Source: Rickettsiales bacterium
GTDB taxonomy: Bacteria > Pseudomonadota > Alphaproteobacteria > Methylaequorales > Methylaequoraceae
Assembly (NCBI GenBank): GCA_002689325.1
Contig: NZFP01000044.1
Coordinates: 1 to 51,844, forward strand
DNA: 51,844 bases
Reading direction: 5' to 3'
Position 1 is the stretch's first letter. Each line of letters begins with the position of its first letter. The notes under the pieces were generated by a model. The model did not search any database. It was not told the origin of the DNA and saw nothing but the letters and a program-made list of their open reading frames with translations. The position numbers were made by a program, and so were the translations under genes. Of the stretch, positions 26,199-35,500 are shown one piece after another.

Positions 26199-27839
26199 TT
26201 AATGGCTTTTAAAATTGTTAACATTGAAAAATTCTTGGTCTACCCTAAACTGATCTAAATCAAGTGAGTAATATCCTTTAATCCATTTATCTACTTCTTT
26301 TAATATCGATTTTTCATATGTAGTTTTTATACATTGCGTGGTAGTTTTTTTATGTTTTAAAACTTTTCCATTTCTTACTACCTCATCACCATCTTTAAAA
26401 ACATAACTAGCTTCTCTAAACATTTTATCTATTGTTTTCTTTGGGTTATAAATTGATATATCCGCTATACAACCTTCTTTTAAAGATCCTCTATCTTCAA
26501 GTCCTAAAATTTTAGCTGGTGATGCCCTTGTCATTACTGCTATTTCATACATAGAGTAAGTTCTTTTTAAATCCTTTAAATAAGATATATCCAATGAATC
26601 TTTATTAATACTATCAATTTTTTGTAATCTAAATTCATAATCCATAAGAAGCCTAAATAGTTCAGGGTAACTTGTAAATGGTGCACCATTTGGGTGGTCT
26701 GTGGTAAAGAAAACACGTGAGGGATCTTTTACAAGTAAAAAAATCTCAAGTCCAATTAACCACTGTAAAGCATTAACAAAGTTTTTTTCTTTGTAGTGAT
26801 AAGGTATAATACCGCCTCCCCCATCCTCAATTTCAGATATCACCCATTTTTTTGGATTTGCATTTTTTCTTGCACTATACTGTCTCATTATATCAGATGA
26901 AATCGTAACCGTTGGGTTAAACATAACTTGACCAACATCAACAGTAATATTTTTATTTGAATTAACTGCTTCAGCTAAATCCAGAGAACCTGAGGAAAAA
27001 CCTTTTTTTCCCTGATTCCCGTAAGCATAAAATTGTACATGTGCTAAATGCATTCTCCTTCCTTCTGCAGACTTAATCGTCTCAATGATGGTATCAATAT
27101 TTCCTGGTAAACCCAAGTTGTTACAATGAACATGTAGCGGATGTTTTATTTTAAGTTCCTCGTTAGCAGTGTTAAGAGTTTTTAGAATTTCTCTTGAAGA
27201 AACTCCATATGCAGGTACAACATCATCTAGATTAAATATCTCGCCTCCATTTTTAAAAAACTCTGATCCACCTGCGTTTATAACTTTTAATCCTATACAT
27301 TTAGTAGACTCTAATGTATAGGCAACATAATCATTTACAAAGTTTTGACCTCTTTTTTTATAAAGACTTTCAAGTAAAAAAGAATCATTTCCAAGAATCG
27401 CTAAACCAGCTTTGTCGATCATAGGTATTCTTTCTAGCTCTAAGTGGGCTAAAAAAGAATTTATTGGAAGAATTGCAGGCTCAACCACTGTTGTAAATCC
27501 CATTTCAATATATCTATAACCAGTACCATCAGCGGTCCACCTAGTGTTAAATCCAGGGAGGTTTTTTTTTCTATTAAGACTACTTTCAACAAATTTTGTA
27601 TGAATTTCTGGCGAAAGTAATCTTGCATTATTAACATTTCCTCCCGCAATATGTGAATGAATATCAATAGCCCCAGCCATTACAATCATACCTTCAACAT
27701 CATAAGTAGTTTTGTATTCGCAAACCTCAGAGGGAGAAGGTTTCACTATTTGACCATCTTTAACAAATATGTCTTGTTTTTTATTATCTAGTTTTTGAGT
27801 AGGGTCAAAAACTTTTCCATTAATAATTTTAAATTTCAC
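26199..27839 (-). CDS. fhcA: Formylmethanofuran dehydrogenase/formyltransferase-hydrolase subunit A-like amidohydrolase
   Basis: The 546-residue protein matches FwdA/FhcA, the amidohydrolase that handles formyl-methanofuran. All metal-site residues are visible: H61 and H63 in DIHSHIAGG, the carboxylated lysine K185 in GLKVINAGG, H236/H238 in HVHCN, H264/H267 in HLAHVQ, and D381 in TTDHPNGAPF. In methylotrophs FhcA works in an FhcABCD complex linking H4MPT-bound C1 units to formate. No fhcB, C or D is beside it here. It is divergent from folE across 89 bases, which may share promoters. A different amide or formyl substrate is possible. Confidence 0.85.
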   Translation of the reverse strand: MKFKIINGKVFDPTQKLDNKKQDIFVKDGQIVKPSPSEVCEYKTTYDVEGMIVMAGAIDIHSHIAGGNVNNARLLSPEIHTKFVESSLNRKKNLPGFNTRWTADGTGYRYIEMGFTTVVEPAILPINSFLAHLELERIPMIDKAGLAILGNDSFLLESLYKKRGQNFVNDYVAYTLESTKCIGLKVINAGGSEFFKNGGEIFNLDDVVPAYGVSSREILKTLNTANEELKIKHPLHVHCNNLGLPGNIDTIIETIKSAEGRRMHLAHVQFYAYGNQGKKGFSSGSLDLAEAVNSNKNITVDVGQVMFNPTVTISSDIMRQYSARKNANPKKWVISEIEDGGGGIIPYHYKEKNFVNALQWLIGLEIFLLVKDPSRVFFTTDHPNGAPFTSYPELFRLLMDYEFRLQKIDSINKDSLDISYLKDLKRTYSMYEIAVMTRASPAKILGLEDRGSLKEGCIADISIYNPKKTIDKMFREASYVFKDGDEVVRNGKVLKHKKTTTQCIKTTYEKSILKEVDKWIKGYYSLDLDQFRVDQEFFNVNNFKSH

Positions 27840-27928
27840 TTTGCACTTTCAACTCACAAATATTAAGTATATAACTTTAAATTTATTTAAATAATACAAA
27901 TATATATTATATTAATGTAAGATTATTT

Positions 27929-28537
27929 ATGACTTCTGTAATTACTAAGAAAAACTTCCAACCAACTTTAGATAAATCTATCTCTAGAGAAGAAGCTGAA
28001 AAAGCTGTTGAAACACTCATCAAGTGGGCTGGTGATGATCCATCTCGCGAAGGTTTAAGAGAAACACCTAAAAGAGTTGTGAATGCATTCAATGAGTTCT
28101 TTTCTGGATACAATGAATCTCCCGAAAGTTATTTGAGCAAGACTTTTGAAGATGTTCAGGGTTATGAAGATATTGTAATGTTAAAGGACATTTCTTTTCA
28201 TTCTCATTGTGAACATCATATGGTACCAATTATTGGCAAAGTACATTTAGCATATATTCCCACAAAAAATGTTGTCGGTATTTCCAAGTTAGCTAGAGTA
28301 GTAGATATTTTCGCAAAAAGATTACAGACTCAGGAAACTATGACACAACAAATTGCAAATTGTATTGAAAAGTCTTTAAAACCTAAGGGTGTAGCTGTCT
28401 ACATTGAAGCCCTTCATCAATGCATGACGACTAGAGGAGTCCAAAAACCTAACGTCTCAACTATTACTAGTTGCTTCCTCGGCGAATTTAAAACAGATAA
28501 ATCAATTGGACAAAGATTCACTGATTTTATCAAATAA
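27929..28537 (+). CDS. folE: GTP cyclohydrolase I
   Basis: The 202-residue enzyme makes 7,8-dihydroneopterin triphosphate from GTP, the first step of folate (or other pterin) synthesis. Zinc ligands C94 and H97 ([10 protein letters not shown]) and C165 ([11 protein letters not shown]) are present, with EGLRETPKR and [10 protein letters not shown] spare 20-residue N terminus is normal. It is followed by hisI after 3 bases. Divergent neighbour fhcA also uses a pterin-linked pathway in other bacteria. Confidence 0.97.
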   Translation: MTSVITKKNFQPTLDKSISREEAEKAVETLIKWAGDDPSREGLRETPKRVVNAFNEFFSGYNESPESYLSKTFEDVQGYEDIVMLKDISFHSHCEHHMVPIIGKVHLAYIPTKNVVGISKLARVVDIFAKRLQTQETMTQQIANCIEKSLKPKGVAVYIEALHQCMTTRGVQKPNVSTITSCFLGEFKTDKSIGQRFTDFIK

Positions 28538-28540
28538 ATT

Positions 28541-29014
28541 ATGGAAATAGTATTTTCAAAAAGAACCTCGGTTGAAGAAGTAGAAGAAGGAAAAAGCTTT
28601 CAACCTAAGTTTGATGAAAATGGTCTTATTCCAGTGATTACAATTGATTATGAAGACAATCAAGTCTTGATGCATGGCTATATGAATGAAGAAGCTTTGA
28701 AGGCATCAATTAAAACAAAAATGTCTCACTATTGGTCAAGAAGTAGAAAAAAAATTTGGAAAAAAGGAGAAACTTCTGGGTTTTTTCAAAACATTGTCAA
28801 AATTCAAATTGATGATGATCAAGATTGTATTATTCTTTTTGTTGAGCTTTTAGGTACAAAAGCAAGTTGTCATGTAGGTTACAAGTCATGCTTTTATAGA
28901 GAGCTTGAAAAACAAGGTGAAAATTTTTCAACAAACTTAGTTTTTAATGAAGAAAAAAAAGTTTTTGATCCTGAAAAAGTTTATAAAGGACTAGACAACC
29001 CTACAAAACTTTAG
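28541..29014 (+). CDS. hisI: Phosphoribosyl-AMP cyclohydrolase
   Basis: The 157-residue protein opens the adenine ring of phosphoribosyl-AMP, step 3 of histidine synthesis. It has LMHGYMNEEALK, SHYWSRSRKKIWKKGETSG and the zinc cysteines in SCHVGYKSCFY, with the DDDQD metal site. It is a stand-alone HisI without the HisE domain. It follows folE by 3 bases; both are cyclohydrolases and this folE-hisI order is common in Alphaproteobacteria. Confidence 0.96.
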   Translation: MEIVFSKRTSVEEVEEGKSFQPKFDENGLIPVITIDYEDNQVLMHGYMNEEALKASIKTKMSHYWSRSRKKIWKKGETSGFFQNIVKIQIDDDQDCIILFVELLGTKASCHVGYKSCFYRELEKQGENFSTNLVFNEEKKVFDPEKVYKGLDNPTKL

Positions 29015-29019
29015 AATTT

Positions 29020-29039
29020 TCTTTAACTAAAGATTTTTT
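29020..29039 (+). terminator. Possible weak terminator after hisI
   Basis: CTTTAACTAAAG forms a short 4-6 bp stem just after the hisI stop and is followed by TTTTTT (29034-29039). The stem is AT-rich and short, so this is tentative. Confidence 0.35.
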
Positions 29040-29085
29040 CTAGTATTATTATATTAAAGTAAACTTTTATTTTGGAGGAAATTTT

Positions 29086-30603
29086 ATGGATGCTTCGATC
29101 CTAAATTATAAAGTCAACGATAACGTTGGCGATTTTTTAAGTAAAGAAAAAAAACTGTATATAGCTGGAAAATGGATAGACCCCAATTCTGGGAAATCCT
29201 TTGATGTTGAAGATCCTGCTACTGGAAAAAAAATTGCTTCTTGCTCTGCAGGTAATAGTAAAGACATTGACCTTGCTGTTAAGGCAGCAAGAAAAGCTTT
29301 TGATTCTGGAGTTTGGACTGAAATGTCTAACAGTGAAAAAGGTAAAATCATCTGGAAAATCGGCGATTTAATTGATAAACATGGTGAAGAATTAGCTCAA
29401 CTTGAATCTTTAGACAACGGAAAACCAGTTGCTGTTGCTGGAGCGGCTGATGTACCACTATCATCTGATATTTTTAGGTACATGGCAGGTTGGGCAACAA
29501 AAATTGAAGGAAATACAATTCCCTACTCCTGTTTATACACACCAGGTGCAAAATATCATAGCTACACATTAAGAGAACCAGTTGGTGTTTGTGGTCAGAT
29601 TATCCCGTGGAATTTTCCATTGTTAATGGCTGCATGGAAAATTGCCCCTGCCTTAACTGCTGGCTGTACAGTCGTGCTCAAACCAGCAGAACAAACTCCT
29701 TTATCTGCTCTTAGGTTAACTGAGATTATTCACGACGCGGGTATATTGCCTGAAGGTGTTTTAAATTTGGTAACAGGGTTTGGTGAAGATGCTGGTGCAC
29801 CTCTTGCTGAACACCCAATGGTTGATAAAGTTGCTTTCACTGGATCAACTGAGGTTGGAAAAATAATTACAAAAGCCGCATCGGGTAACTTAAAAAAAGT
29901 ATCATTAGAACTTGGAGGGAAATCTCCTACGATAATTTTTCCAGATGCTGATATTGATGCAGCAATCGCAGGTGCAGCATCGGCTATATTTTTTAACCAT
30001 GGCCAATGTTGTTGTGCTGGATCTAGATTATTTGCTCATGAGAAAGTTTTTGATAAAGTTTCTGAAGGAATAGCAAAAATTGCTGAAAATATTAAAGTTG
30101 GTCCTGGTATGGAAACTTCAACAGAGATGGGACCACTTGTTTCAGATGAACAGTATCAAAAAGTAGCTGGGTACATTGAATCTGGAAAATCAGAAGGTGG
30201 TGAGGTAATTGCTGGAGGAAATTATGATAATTCATCTGGTGGTCATTTTGTCCATCCAACGGTTTTTGCAAAAACAAATGCTGACATGACTCTTGTAAAA
30301 GAAGAGATTTTTGGTCCAGTTGTTTGTGCACAACCATTTTCTGACGAAAGTTTAGAAAAAATTGCGACAGAAGCTAATAATACTAATTTTGGTTTAGCAG
30401 CAAGTGTTTGGACTAAAGATATTAGTGTAGCTCATAAAATGGCAGCAAAAATTCGTGCAGGAACAGTCTGGGTTAACTGTCATAATATTTTTGATGCATC
30501 CCTTCCGTTTGGTGGATACAAAGAATCAGGATGGGGAAGAGAGATGGGGCATGAGGTCTTAAAGAATTACACTGAAGTTAAAGCTGTAACTGTAAATCTC
30601 TAA
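29086..30603 (+). CDS. NAD(P)-dependent aldehyde dehydrogenase
   Basis: The 505-residue protein belongs to the classical ALDH superfamily. It has PWNFP with N176, the general base E275 in LELGGKSP, and the catalytic C309 in GQCCCAGSR, plus FGPV and LPFGGYKESGWGRE near the end. It oxidises an aldehyde to the acid; the closest subgroup by eye is the ALDH2/phenylacetaldehyde dehydrogenase type. A strong GGAGG ribosome site lies 9 bases before the ATG and codon use is richer in G+C than its neighbours, suggesting high expression. A hairpin follows the stop, then an acetate-type symporter, which would suit acetaldehyde/acetate metabolism. Confidence 0.93.
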   Translation: MDASILNYKVNDNVGDFLSKEKKLYIAGKWIDPNSGKSFDVEDPATGKKIASCSAGNSKDIDLAVKAARKAFDSGVWTEMSNSEKGKIIWKIGDLIDKHGEELAQLESLDNGKPVAVAGAADVPLSSDIFRYMAGWATKIEGNTIPYSCLYTPGAKYHSYTLREPVGVCGQIIPWNFPLLMAAWKIAPALTAGCTVVLKPAEQTPLSALRLTEIIHDAGILPEGVLNLVTGFGEDAGAPLAEHPMVDKVAFTGSTEVGKIITKAASGNLKKVSLELGGKSPTIIFPDADIDAAIAGAASAIFFNHGQCCCAGSRLFAHEKVFDKVSEGIAKIAENIKVGPGMETSTEMGPLVSDEQYQKVAGYIESGKSEGGEVIAGGNYDNSSGGHFVHPTVFAKTNADMTLVKEEIFGPVVCAQPFSDESLEKIATEANNTNFGLAASVWTKDISVAHKMAAKIRAGTVWVNCHNIFDASLPFGGYKESGWGREMGHEVLKNYTEVKAVTVNL

Positions 30604-30623
30604 GTATCAGAGTTAAATTTTTA

Positions 30624-30653
30624 AAGTCAGGTTATCTAATCATAGCCTGACTT
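30624..30653 (+). terminator. Stem-loop between aldehyde dehydrogenase and symporter genes
   Basis: AAGTCAGGTTAT (30624-30635) pairs with ATAGCCTGACTT (30642-30653) over 12 positions with one G-T pair and a 6-base loop; flanking ATTTTT/AAAAAT can extend the stem. It ends 7 bases before the next ATG, which has no clear ribosome site. It may terminate the aldehyde dehydrogenase transcript or control the next gene. Confidence 0.65.
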
Positions 30654-30660
30654 AAAAATC

Positions 30661-30930
30661 ATGAACAATAATAAAAATGATAATAATTTAGAAAAATTAA
30701 TCTTTTTTTCTAATTTGATTAGCTATTCACTTTCTTTTATTGTACTAATTCTTTACTTTTCTTTTATATTAATATTAGGATTTAAACCTGAATTTTTTCA
30801 TAAAACCTTGCCAGAATCCTCAATTACATATGGAGTTTTTTCAGGTTTATTTATTATAATTATCTCTGTTTTTTTAACATTTATTTACGTAGTTTTATCA
30901 AATTTATTTTTAGATAAATTAAAAAAATGA
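30661..30930 (+). CDS. DUF485-like small membrane protein (YjcH type)
   Basis: The 89-residue protein has two membrane segments (about 22-42 and 58-80) and charged ends, the layout of DUF485/YjcH proteins encoded immediately before ActP-type symporters. Its last bases overlap the symporter start as ATGA. Function of YjcH is unknown; it is thought to act with the transporter. Confidence 0.75.
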   Translation: MNNNKNDNNLEKLIFFSNLISYSLSFIVLILYFSFILILGFKPEFFHKTLPESSITYGVFSGLFIIIISVFLTFIYVVLSNLFLDKLKK

Positions 30931-32525
30931 ATCTATTTCTATTTTTAACTTTATTAATTTTTCCATTTTCTACAATAGCGTCCGACTCAAGTAGCAAAGG
31001 TTTTGCTGCATTAATCTTTGGTATTTTTGTATTTATAACACTCTTAATAACATACTTTGCATCAAAGAAAAATTTTAATAAAAGCAATTATTACGCTGCT
31101 GGTGGGAAAATATCAGGTTTACAAAATGGTTTGGCTATAGCTGGGGATTACATGTCTGCGGCGTCATTTCTAGGAATATCAGGACTCGTTTTTTTTTCAG
31201 GTTTTGATGGGTTAATTTATTCAATAGGTTTTCTAGTGGGATGGCCAATAATTTTATTTTTAATTGCAGAAAAGCTTAAAAATTTGGGAAAATATACATT
31301 TGCTGATGTTACTTCAACACGATTAACCCAATCTAAAATAAGAATTTTATCAGCAAGTGGAACTTTAGTTACTGTTATTTTTTATTTAATTGCACAAATG
31401 GTGGGAGCAGGATCCTTAATACAAATTTTATTTGGATTACCTTACTATTATGCGATTTGGATTGTAGGTTTACTAATGATTATTTATGTTAGTTTTGGTG
31501 GAATGATAGCTACAACATGGGTACAAATTATTAAAGCCATTCTCTTAATCTTGGGTGCAACAGCTCTTGCTGTTATGGTTCTAAATAATTATTCATTTAG
31601 TATTGGTAAATTGCTTGAAGAAGCTAGTAATGTTCATCCAGAAAAAAAATCAATTTTATATCCAGGAAAATTAATTACTGATCCAATTTCTGCTATTTCA
31701 TTAGGAGTAGCTTTAATATTTGGAACTGCAGGCTTACCTCATATCCTAATGAGGTTTTTTACAGTTCCAGATGCAAAAAGCTCAAGAATTTCAGCTTTCT
31801 ATGCCACAACTTTTATCGGTTATTTTTATATTTTAACATTTGTAATTGGTTTTGGAGCCATTATTTTTTTGACCAATAATTATAATTATATGGATCCTGA
31901 TAATAATCTCATTGGTTCAAATAATATGGCCGCAATTCATTTATCTCATGCTCTTGGTGGTGATATTTTTTTAGGATTCATTTCAGCCGTAGCGTTCGCA
32001 ACTATTTTAGCTGTTGTCTCAGGACTTACTCTTGCCGGAGCATCAGCAATTGGAAGAGATCTTTATGTATATGTAATAAAAAAAGGAAAAAGTGATGAGA
32101 AAAAAGAAATTTTAGTTTCTAAAATTTCTTCTGTATTTCTAGGAATAATAGCAATAATTTTAGGTATTATTTTCCAAGGACAAAATGTCGCTTTTATGGT
32201 TGGTTTGGCCTTTGCAGTTGCAGCAAGTACAAATTTTCCAATTTTATTTCTCACAATCTCATGGAAAAACTTGACTACAAATGGAGCAATGTATGGCGGA
32301 TTTATAGGTTTATTAAGTGCTTTACTTTTAGTTTTTCTGGGACCTACTGTTTGGGTTGAAACCTTAGGATTTAAGAACGCAATTTTTCCTTACAAATATC
32401 CTGGACTCTTTTCAATGTCGATTTCATTTTTCTCTATAATAACTATTTCGTTGATTGATAGGAAAAATAAAGATGAGAAAAAATTCAAAGAATTAACCAA
32501 AAAGTCATATTTAGAAAGTAATTAA
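30927..32525 (+). CDS. actP: Sodium:solute symporter, acetate permease (ActP) type
   Basis: The 532-residue protein begins with a cleavable signal-like helix, then [29 protein letters not shown] and GRDLYVYVI, the pattern of the ActP branch of the solute:sodium symporter family, with 13-14 helices. It would import acetate or another short carboxylate with Na+. The YjcH-like partner precedes it with an ATGA overlap. The neighbouring aldehyde dehydrogenase could feed or use the same acid pool. Confidence 0.88.
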   Translation: MNLFLFLTLLIFPFSTIASDSSSKGFAALIFGIFVFITLLITYFASKKNFNKSNYYAAGGKISGLQNGLAIAGDYMSAASFLGISGLVFFSGFDGLIYSIGFLVGWPIILFLIAEKLKNLGKYTFADVTSTRLTQSKIRILSASGTLVTVIFYLIAQMVGAGSLIQILFGLPYYYAIWIVGLLMIIYVSFGGMIATTWVQIIKAILLILGATALAVMVLNNYSFSIGKLLEEASNVHPEKKSILYPGKLITDPISAISLGVALIFGTAGLPHILMRFFTVPDAKSSRISAFYATTFIGYFYILTFVIGFGAIIFLTNNYNYMDPDNNLIGSNNMAAIHLSHALGGDIFLGFISAVAFATILAVVSGLTLAGASAIGRDLYVYVIKKGKSDEKKEILVSKISSVFLGIIAIILGIIFQGQNVAFMVGLAFAVAASTNFPILFLTISWKNLTTNGAMYGGFIGLLSALLLVFLGPTVWVETLGFKNAIFPYKYPGLFSMSISFFSIITISLIDRKNKDEKKFKELTKKSYLESN

Positions 32526-32789
32526 TTGTTTTTCTTTGATATAGATAACCCAAAACCAGAGGAAATTAAAAAGTGGATGAAAGTTAATAATTTAAATATT
32601 GATAAGTCTTCAGAAATATTAGGGCTGAGCAAAAGACAATTTTCAAGATTTCTTTCTGGAGAAACTAAGGCAAAAAGAGTTCATTCACTAGCTATGCAAA
32701 TGGTCTGGCTAATTAATGAGAATAAGCGAGAGTTTGATAAGAAAATAGTTAAGAAAGAAGTAAAAAAGATTTCTATACCAATTAAATAA
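32526..32789 (+). CDS. Small helix-turn-helix DNA-binding protein
   Basis: The 87-residue protein begins at TTG 32526, directly after the symporter stop. Residues about 22-50 (DKSSEILGLSKRQFSRFLSG) form an XRE/phage-repressor-like helix-turn-helix, followed by a second helix pair and a basic tail (KKIVKKEVKK). It may regulate the symporter operon that contains it, which is inference from position. The gene converges with a GT2 gene with one base between stops. Confidence 0.62.
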   Translation: MFFFDIDNPKPEEIKKWMKVNNLNIDKSSEILGLSKRQFSRFLSGETKAKRVHSLAMQMVWLINENKREFDKKIVKKEVKKISIPIK

Positions 32790-32830
32790 ATTACTCCTTA
32801 AAAAGAAGGTAATTCATTTTTTTATTTTCG
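32789..32830 (+). terminator. Possible terminator of the symporter operon
   Basis: AATTACTCCTT (32789-32799) pairs with AAGGTAATT (32806-32814) with a two-base bulge, and a T-rich stretch follows. It lies inside the 3' end of the opposing GT2 gene. Confidence 0.45.
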
Positions 32831-33708
32831 AATCTTATTTTTTTCATAACATCTAAAATAAGACCACAGAAAAAGCTCAAAAAAGATAAAACAGAAAATA
32901 ATCCAGCTAAAATTGCAGATGGAAGGCGTTCCACTAAACCAGTTATGTAGAATTCCTTAATGATTGGAATGCCAACAGCGAGAGATAATATTATGAAAAA
33001 AACACTTAGAATTGAAAAAAATAACAAAGGTTTTTCATCCTTGATAAGTATCAAAATTAACCTTAAAATTTTCATACCATCTTTAAAAGTACTTAGTTTA
33101 CTTACAGATCCCTCAGGTCTTGGCTTATATAAGCATTCAAATTCACCAACTTTAAAACCTTGTTCAAGAGCATGAATAGTCAACTCTGCCTCAACTTCGA
33201 ATTCATTAGAATTCTGAGGAAATGTCTTTATAAATCTTTTTGAAAAAATTCTATATCCAGAAAAAATATCAGAAATATCATTTCCAAATATGTAATTAAC
33301 AAAACGTGAAAACATCTGATTTCCTATTACATGTCCACGTCGATATGCAGAAGGATCTGAATGAATTCTCTTTGCAACAAGCATGTCATATTTTTCTCCA
33401 TAAAGTATATCAATTGATTGTTTTAATTTACTTGTGTCATAAGTGTGGTCACCATCTATCATTACATAAATATTTGCATCATAGTTACCGGAAAACATTC
33501 TTTTTACTACATTACCTTTCCCTTTTTTTTTCTCTAAAACAACTTTAGCACCATGTTTTTTTGCTTCTTTTACAGTATTGTCTGTTGATAAGTTATCGTA
33601 AACAACGATTTCTGCATTCTTCAAAACTTTTTTTAAATCTTTAATAACTTTCCCAATTGTTGACTGTTCATTGAGACAGGGAATCTGAATTAAAATTTTT
33701 TTTTTCAT
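32791..33708 (-). CDS. GT2 glycosyltransferase with C-terminal membrane helices (dolichyl/undecaprenyl-P type)
   Basis: The 305-residue protein has an N-terminal GT-A domain (IPCLNEQSTIGKVI, YDNLSTDNT, MIDGDHTYD with the DxD, and DIFSGYRIFSKRF) and two C-terminal helices (about 228-250 and 262-288). This is the DPM1/polyisoprenyl-phosphate glycosyltransferase layout, which attaches a sugar to a lipid carrier on the inner membrane. It overlaps the yaaA stop by 4 bases, so both are in one transcript. The sugar is unknown. Confidence 0.85.
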   Translation of the reverse strand: MKKKILIQIPCLNEQSTIGKVIKDLKKVLKNAEIVVYDNLSTDNTVKEAKKHGAKVVLEKKKGKGNVVKRMFSGNYDANIYVMIDGDHTYDTSKLKQSIDILYGEKYDMLVAKRIHSDPSAYRRGHVIGNQMFSRFVNYIFGNDISDIFSGYRIFSKRFIKTFPQNSNEFEVEAELTIHALEQGFKVGEFECLYKPRPEGSVSKLSTFKDGMKILRLILILIKDEKPLLFFSILSVFFIILSLAVGIPIIKEFYITGLVERLPSAILAGLFSVLSFLSFFCGLILDVMKKIRFENKKMNYLLFKE

Positions 33709-34463
33709 TTAGATATGAAAAGTAGCTTATTGTTAGATTCATCATAAGAATCAAATTTAAACCCTAATTCATTAAATTTTTTAAGTTCTTCTAAATCAAA
33801 AAGTTTATTTGTTATAATGTATTTAGCCATAATACCTCTGTATTTTTTTATCATCATACCAGGAGATTTTAGTTTATTTTGTTTAAAAATTTTGAAATCA
33901 AAATTTATTATCTTTGCATTTAAATTTTTTTTTTCAATTGACTCAAAATATTCTTGTGAAGATAGATTGAATAAATATTTACTTCTACACTTAGATAGAT
34001 CATTATTTAAACATGATGTTATTTTTTTTTTCCAAAAATCGTGCAATGAAGTACCTAAAATTGAACCAATTTTAGTACTCATTTCTAATCTATATGGCTG
34101 AATTATGTCTAATGGTCTTAACAATCCATAGAGACCTGATAGAATTCTCAATCTTTCTTGGGCCGAAAATAGCATTTCTTTTGAAAATGATCTTATTGAA
34201 AGGCCATTAAAGGTATCACCACTAAAAATAAAAACTGCGGGTTTAAAAACGTTTTCGTTTGAATTAAAATCTTGAAATCTTTGTAAATTAAGTTCTGTCA
34301 GAGAGTCGCTTATATTCATCAAATTTTTTAATTTATCAAATTTAAGTTCTTTTAACTTACTTACTAATAAATTTGTGTCATTTTTGAAAAAAGGTTTACT
34401 CAATTGTAATGATTGCTTTTCTGGAAGAATATTGAGATTTTTTGCTGGAGAAATAATTATCAT
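33705..34463 (-). CDS. yaaA: Peroxide stress protein YaaA
   Basis: The 252-residue protein matches the UPF0246/DUF328 family: start IIISPAKNLN, the centre SGLYGLLRPLDIIQPYRLEM, NLSSQEYFE and MMIKKYRGIMAKYI. In E. coli YaaA lowers free iron during hydrogen-peroxide stress and binds DNA. Length is normal. Together with the Fe-S genes this fits an iron/oxidative-stress theme, though it is 8 kb from them. Confidence 0.93.
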   Translation of the reverse strand: MIIISPAKNLNILPEKQSLQLSKPFFKNDTNLLVSKLKELKFDKLKNLMNISDSLTELNLQRFQDFNSNENVFKPAVFIFSGDTFNGLSIRSFSKEMLFSAQERLRILSGLYGLLRPLDIIQPYRLEMSTKIGSILGTSLHDFWKKKITSCLNNDLSKCRSKYLFNLSSQEYFESIEKKNLNAKIINFDFKIFKQNKLKSPGMMIKKYRGIMAKYIITNKLFDLEELKKFNELGFKFDSYDESNNKLLFISK

Positions 34464-34506
34464 AACTTGTATGATATAATAATTTTTAAAAAAAAATAAA
34501 CTTTAA

Positions 34507-34980
34507 TTATTTAATCATAGCCCACCGCCCGCTTTCTTCTCTACATGCTGTACTAAAAGAATTTTTGGGAGTGCTACTCATAATACTATTTTTTAAATAT
34601 ATATGTTCAATAAGCCTACAATTTGGGTTTCCATAGTGTCCTTTTATTTTAACAACACCTTCATTTCTGCTTTTTGGGTTTTTCCAATACCCAGTATTTG
34701 TAATTCCATTGTTATCATTTATTTCAAGGATTCTTAGTGTTTCTTGTGTGAAATAATAATTATCATCTTGACCTATAAATTCTGCTAGGGTTTCTCCTAC
34801 TATCAACCCAATAGTTGAGCCCACCGATGTTGTAAAAAAATCACCATCTGAAAGGTGGTAACCAAGATAACCACCAGCTGCAGATGATGATGTTCTAATA
34901 ACATTATCTCTGTTGAGGTTCGGGAGAGAACACCCCACTAAAAAAATACTAATATATAAAATGAAGAGTTTTTTAATCAT
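34507..34980 (-). CDS. Glycine-zipper lipoprotein, 17-kDa antigen-like (second copy)
   Basis: Starting at ATG 34980 the 157-residue protein has a lipoprotein signal ending at C17 (FLVGC), a Gly/Ala-rich zipper (SSSAAGGYLGYHLSDG, then GSTIGLIVGETLAEF) and a C-terminal part with CRLIEHI and STACREESGRWAMI. The layout matches the lipoprotein at 12642-13112. A longer frame upstream adds 43 residues that would bury the lipobox, so I reject that start. The ATG overlaps the preceding gene's stop by 8 bases. Confidence 0.75.
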   Translation of the reverse strand: MIKKLFILYISIFLVGCSLPNLNRDNVIRTSSSAAGGYLGYHLSDGDFFTTSVGSTIGLIVGETLAEFIGQDDNYYFTQETLRILEINDNNGITNTGYWKNPKSRNEGVVKIKGHYGNPNCRLIEHIYLKNSIMSSTPKNSFSTACREESGRWAMIK

Positions 34981-35449
34981 CAAGATACCTGTCAACAAGA
35001 TTATTTCTTTCAAAATTAAGAGATGAAGATTTATTGAAATTAAAATTATTCCTAGATTCAATAGATTTAACTGAAAACGGGTTCTTTGCAGCTTTAATAT
35101 TATAATCATTTAACATATTTAAATTTTCAATCTTTTCACCAACCGCATAAGCATTTGCATTATATTTGTTAATTAGGAAATTATCTTTATAAGCGAGAGG
35201 AGATAAATTGTGAATAGATTCTGGCATTAAACCCAAGGGTTCCATAAAACCCGAATTATGCAATTGTTTTGCTACGTAACCAATTGATCCAACTAATGTA
35301 AAGTACTGAAAAGTATAACTTAAACTTCTGATTTTAGACTGACTTATTCCAGCTGCACCCTCCGAACCAAAAACTTCAGAAAACGCGTTAGCCTTTACTG
35401 TTGAACTAAAAAAAATACAAAAAAATAATGTTTTTAAAAATATTTTCAT
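34973..35449 (-). CDS. Exported hypothetical protein
   Basis: From ATG 35449 the product is about 158 residues with a signal peptide (MKIFLKTLFFCIFFSSTVKA), a short hydrophobic Gly-containing segment (FTLVGSIGYVAKQL) and an Asn-rich C-terminal half. No family is recognised. A GTG two codons upstream is an alternative start. It is the middle gene of three small exported-protein genes on this strand, with the last overlapping its stop. Confidence 0.6.
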   Translation of the reverse strand: MKIFLKTLFFCIFFSSTVKANAFSEVFGSEGAAGISQSKIRSLSYTFQYFTLVGSIGYVAKQLHNSGFMEPLGLMPESIHNLSPLAYKDNFLINKYNANAYAVGEKIENLNMLNDYNIKAAKNPFSVKSIESRNNFNFNKSSSLNFERNNLVDRYLDD

Positions 35450-35500
35450 TTCCACATACTGTTATTTTATCAACGACAAAAGAAAGAAATTTTTTAGAAA

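Noticed and set aside
30092-30337. Antisense open frames within the aldehyde dehydrogenase and other long genes
   Set aside because: They mirror strongly conserved enzymes on the opposite strand and show no ribosome site or family features.
34981-35109. N-terminal extension of the lipoprotein gene at 34507
   Set aside because: It overlaps the neighbouring gene and would place 43 residues before a good lipoprotein signal peptide.
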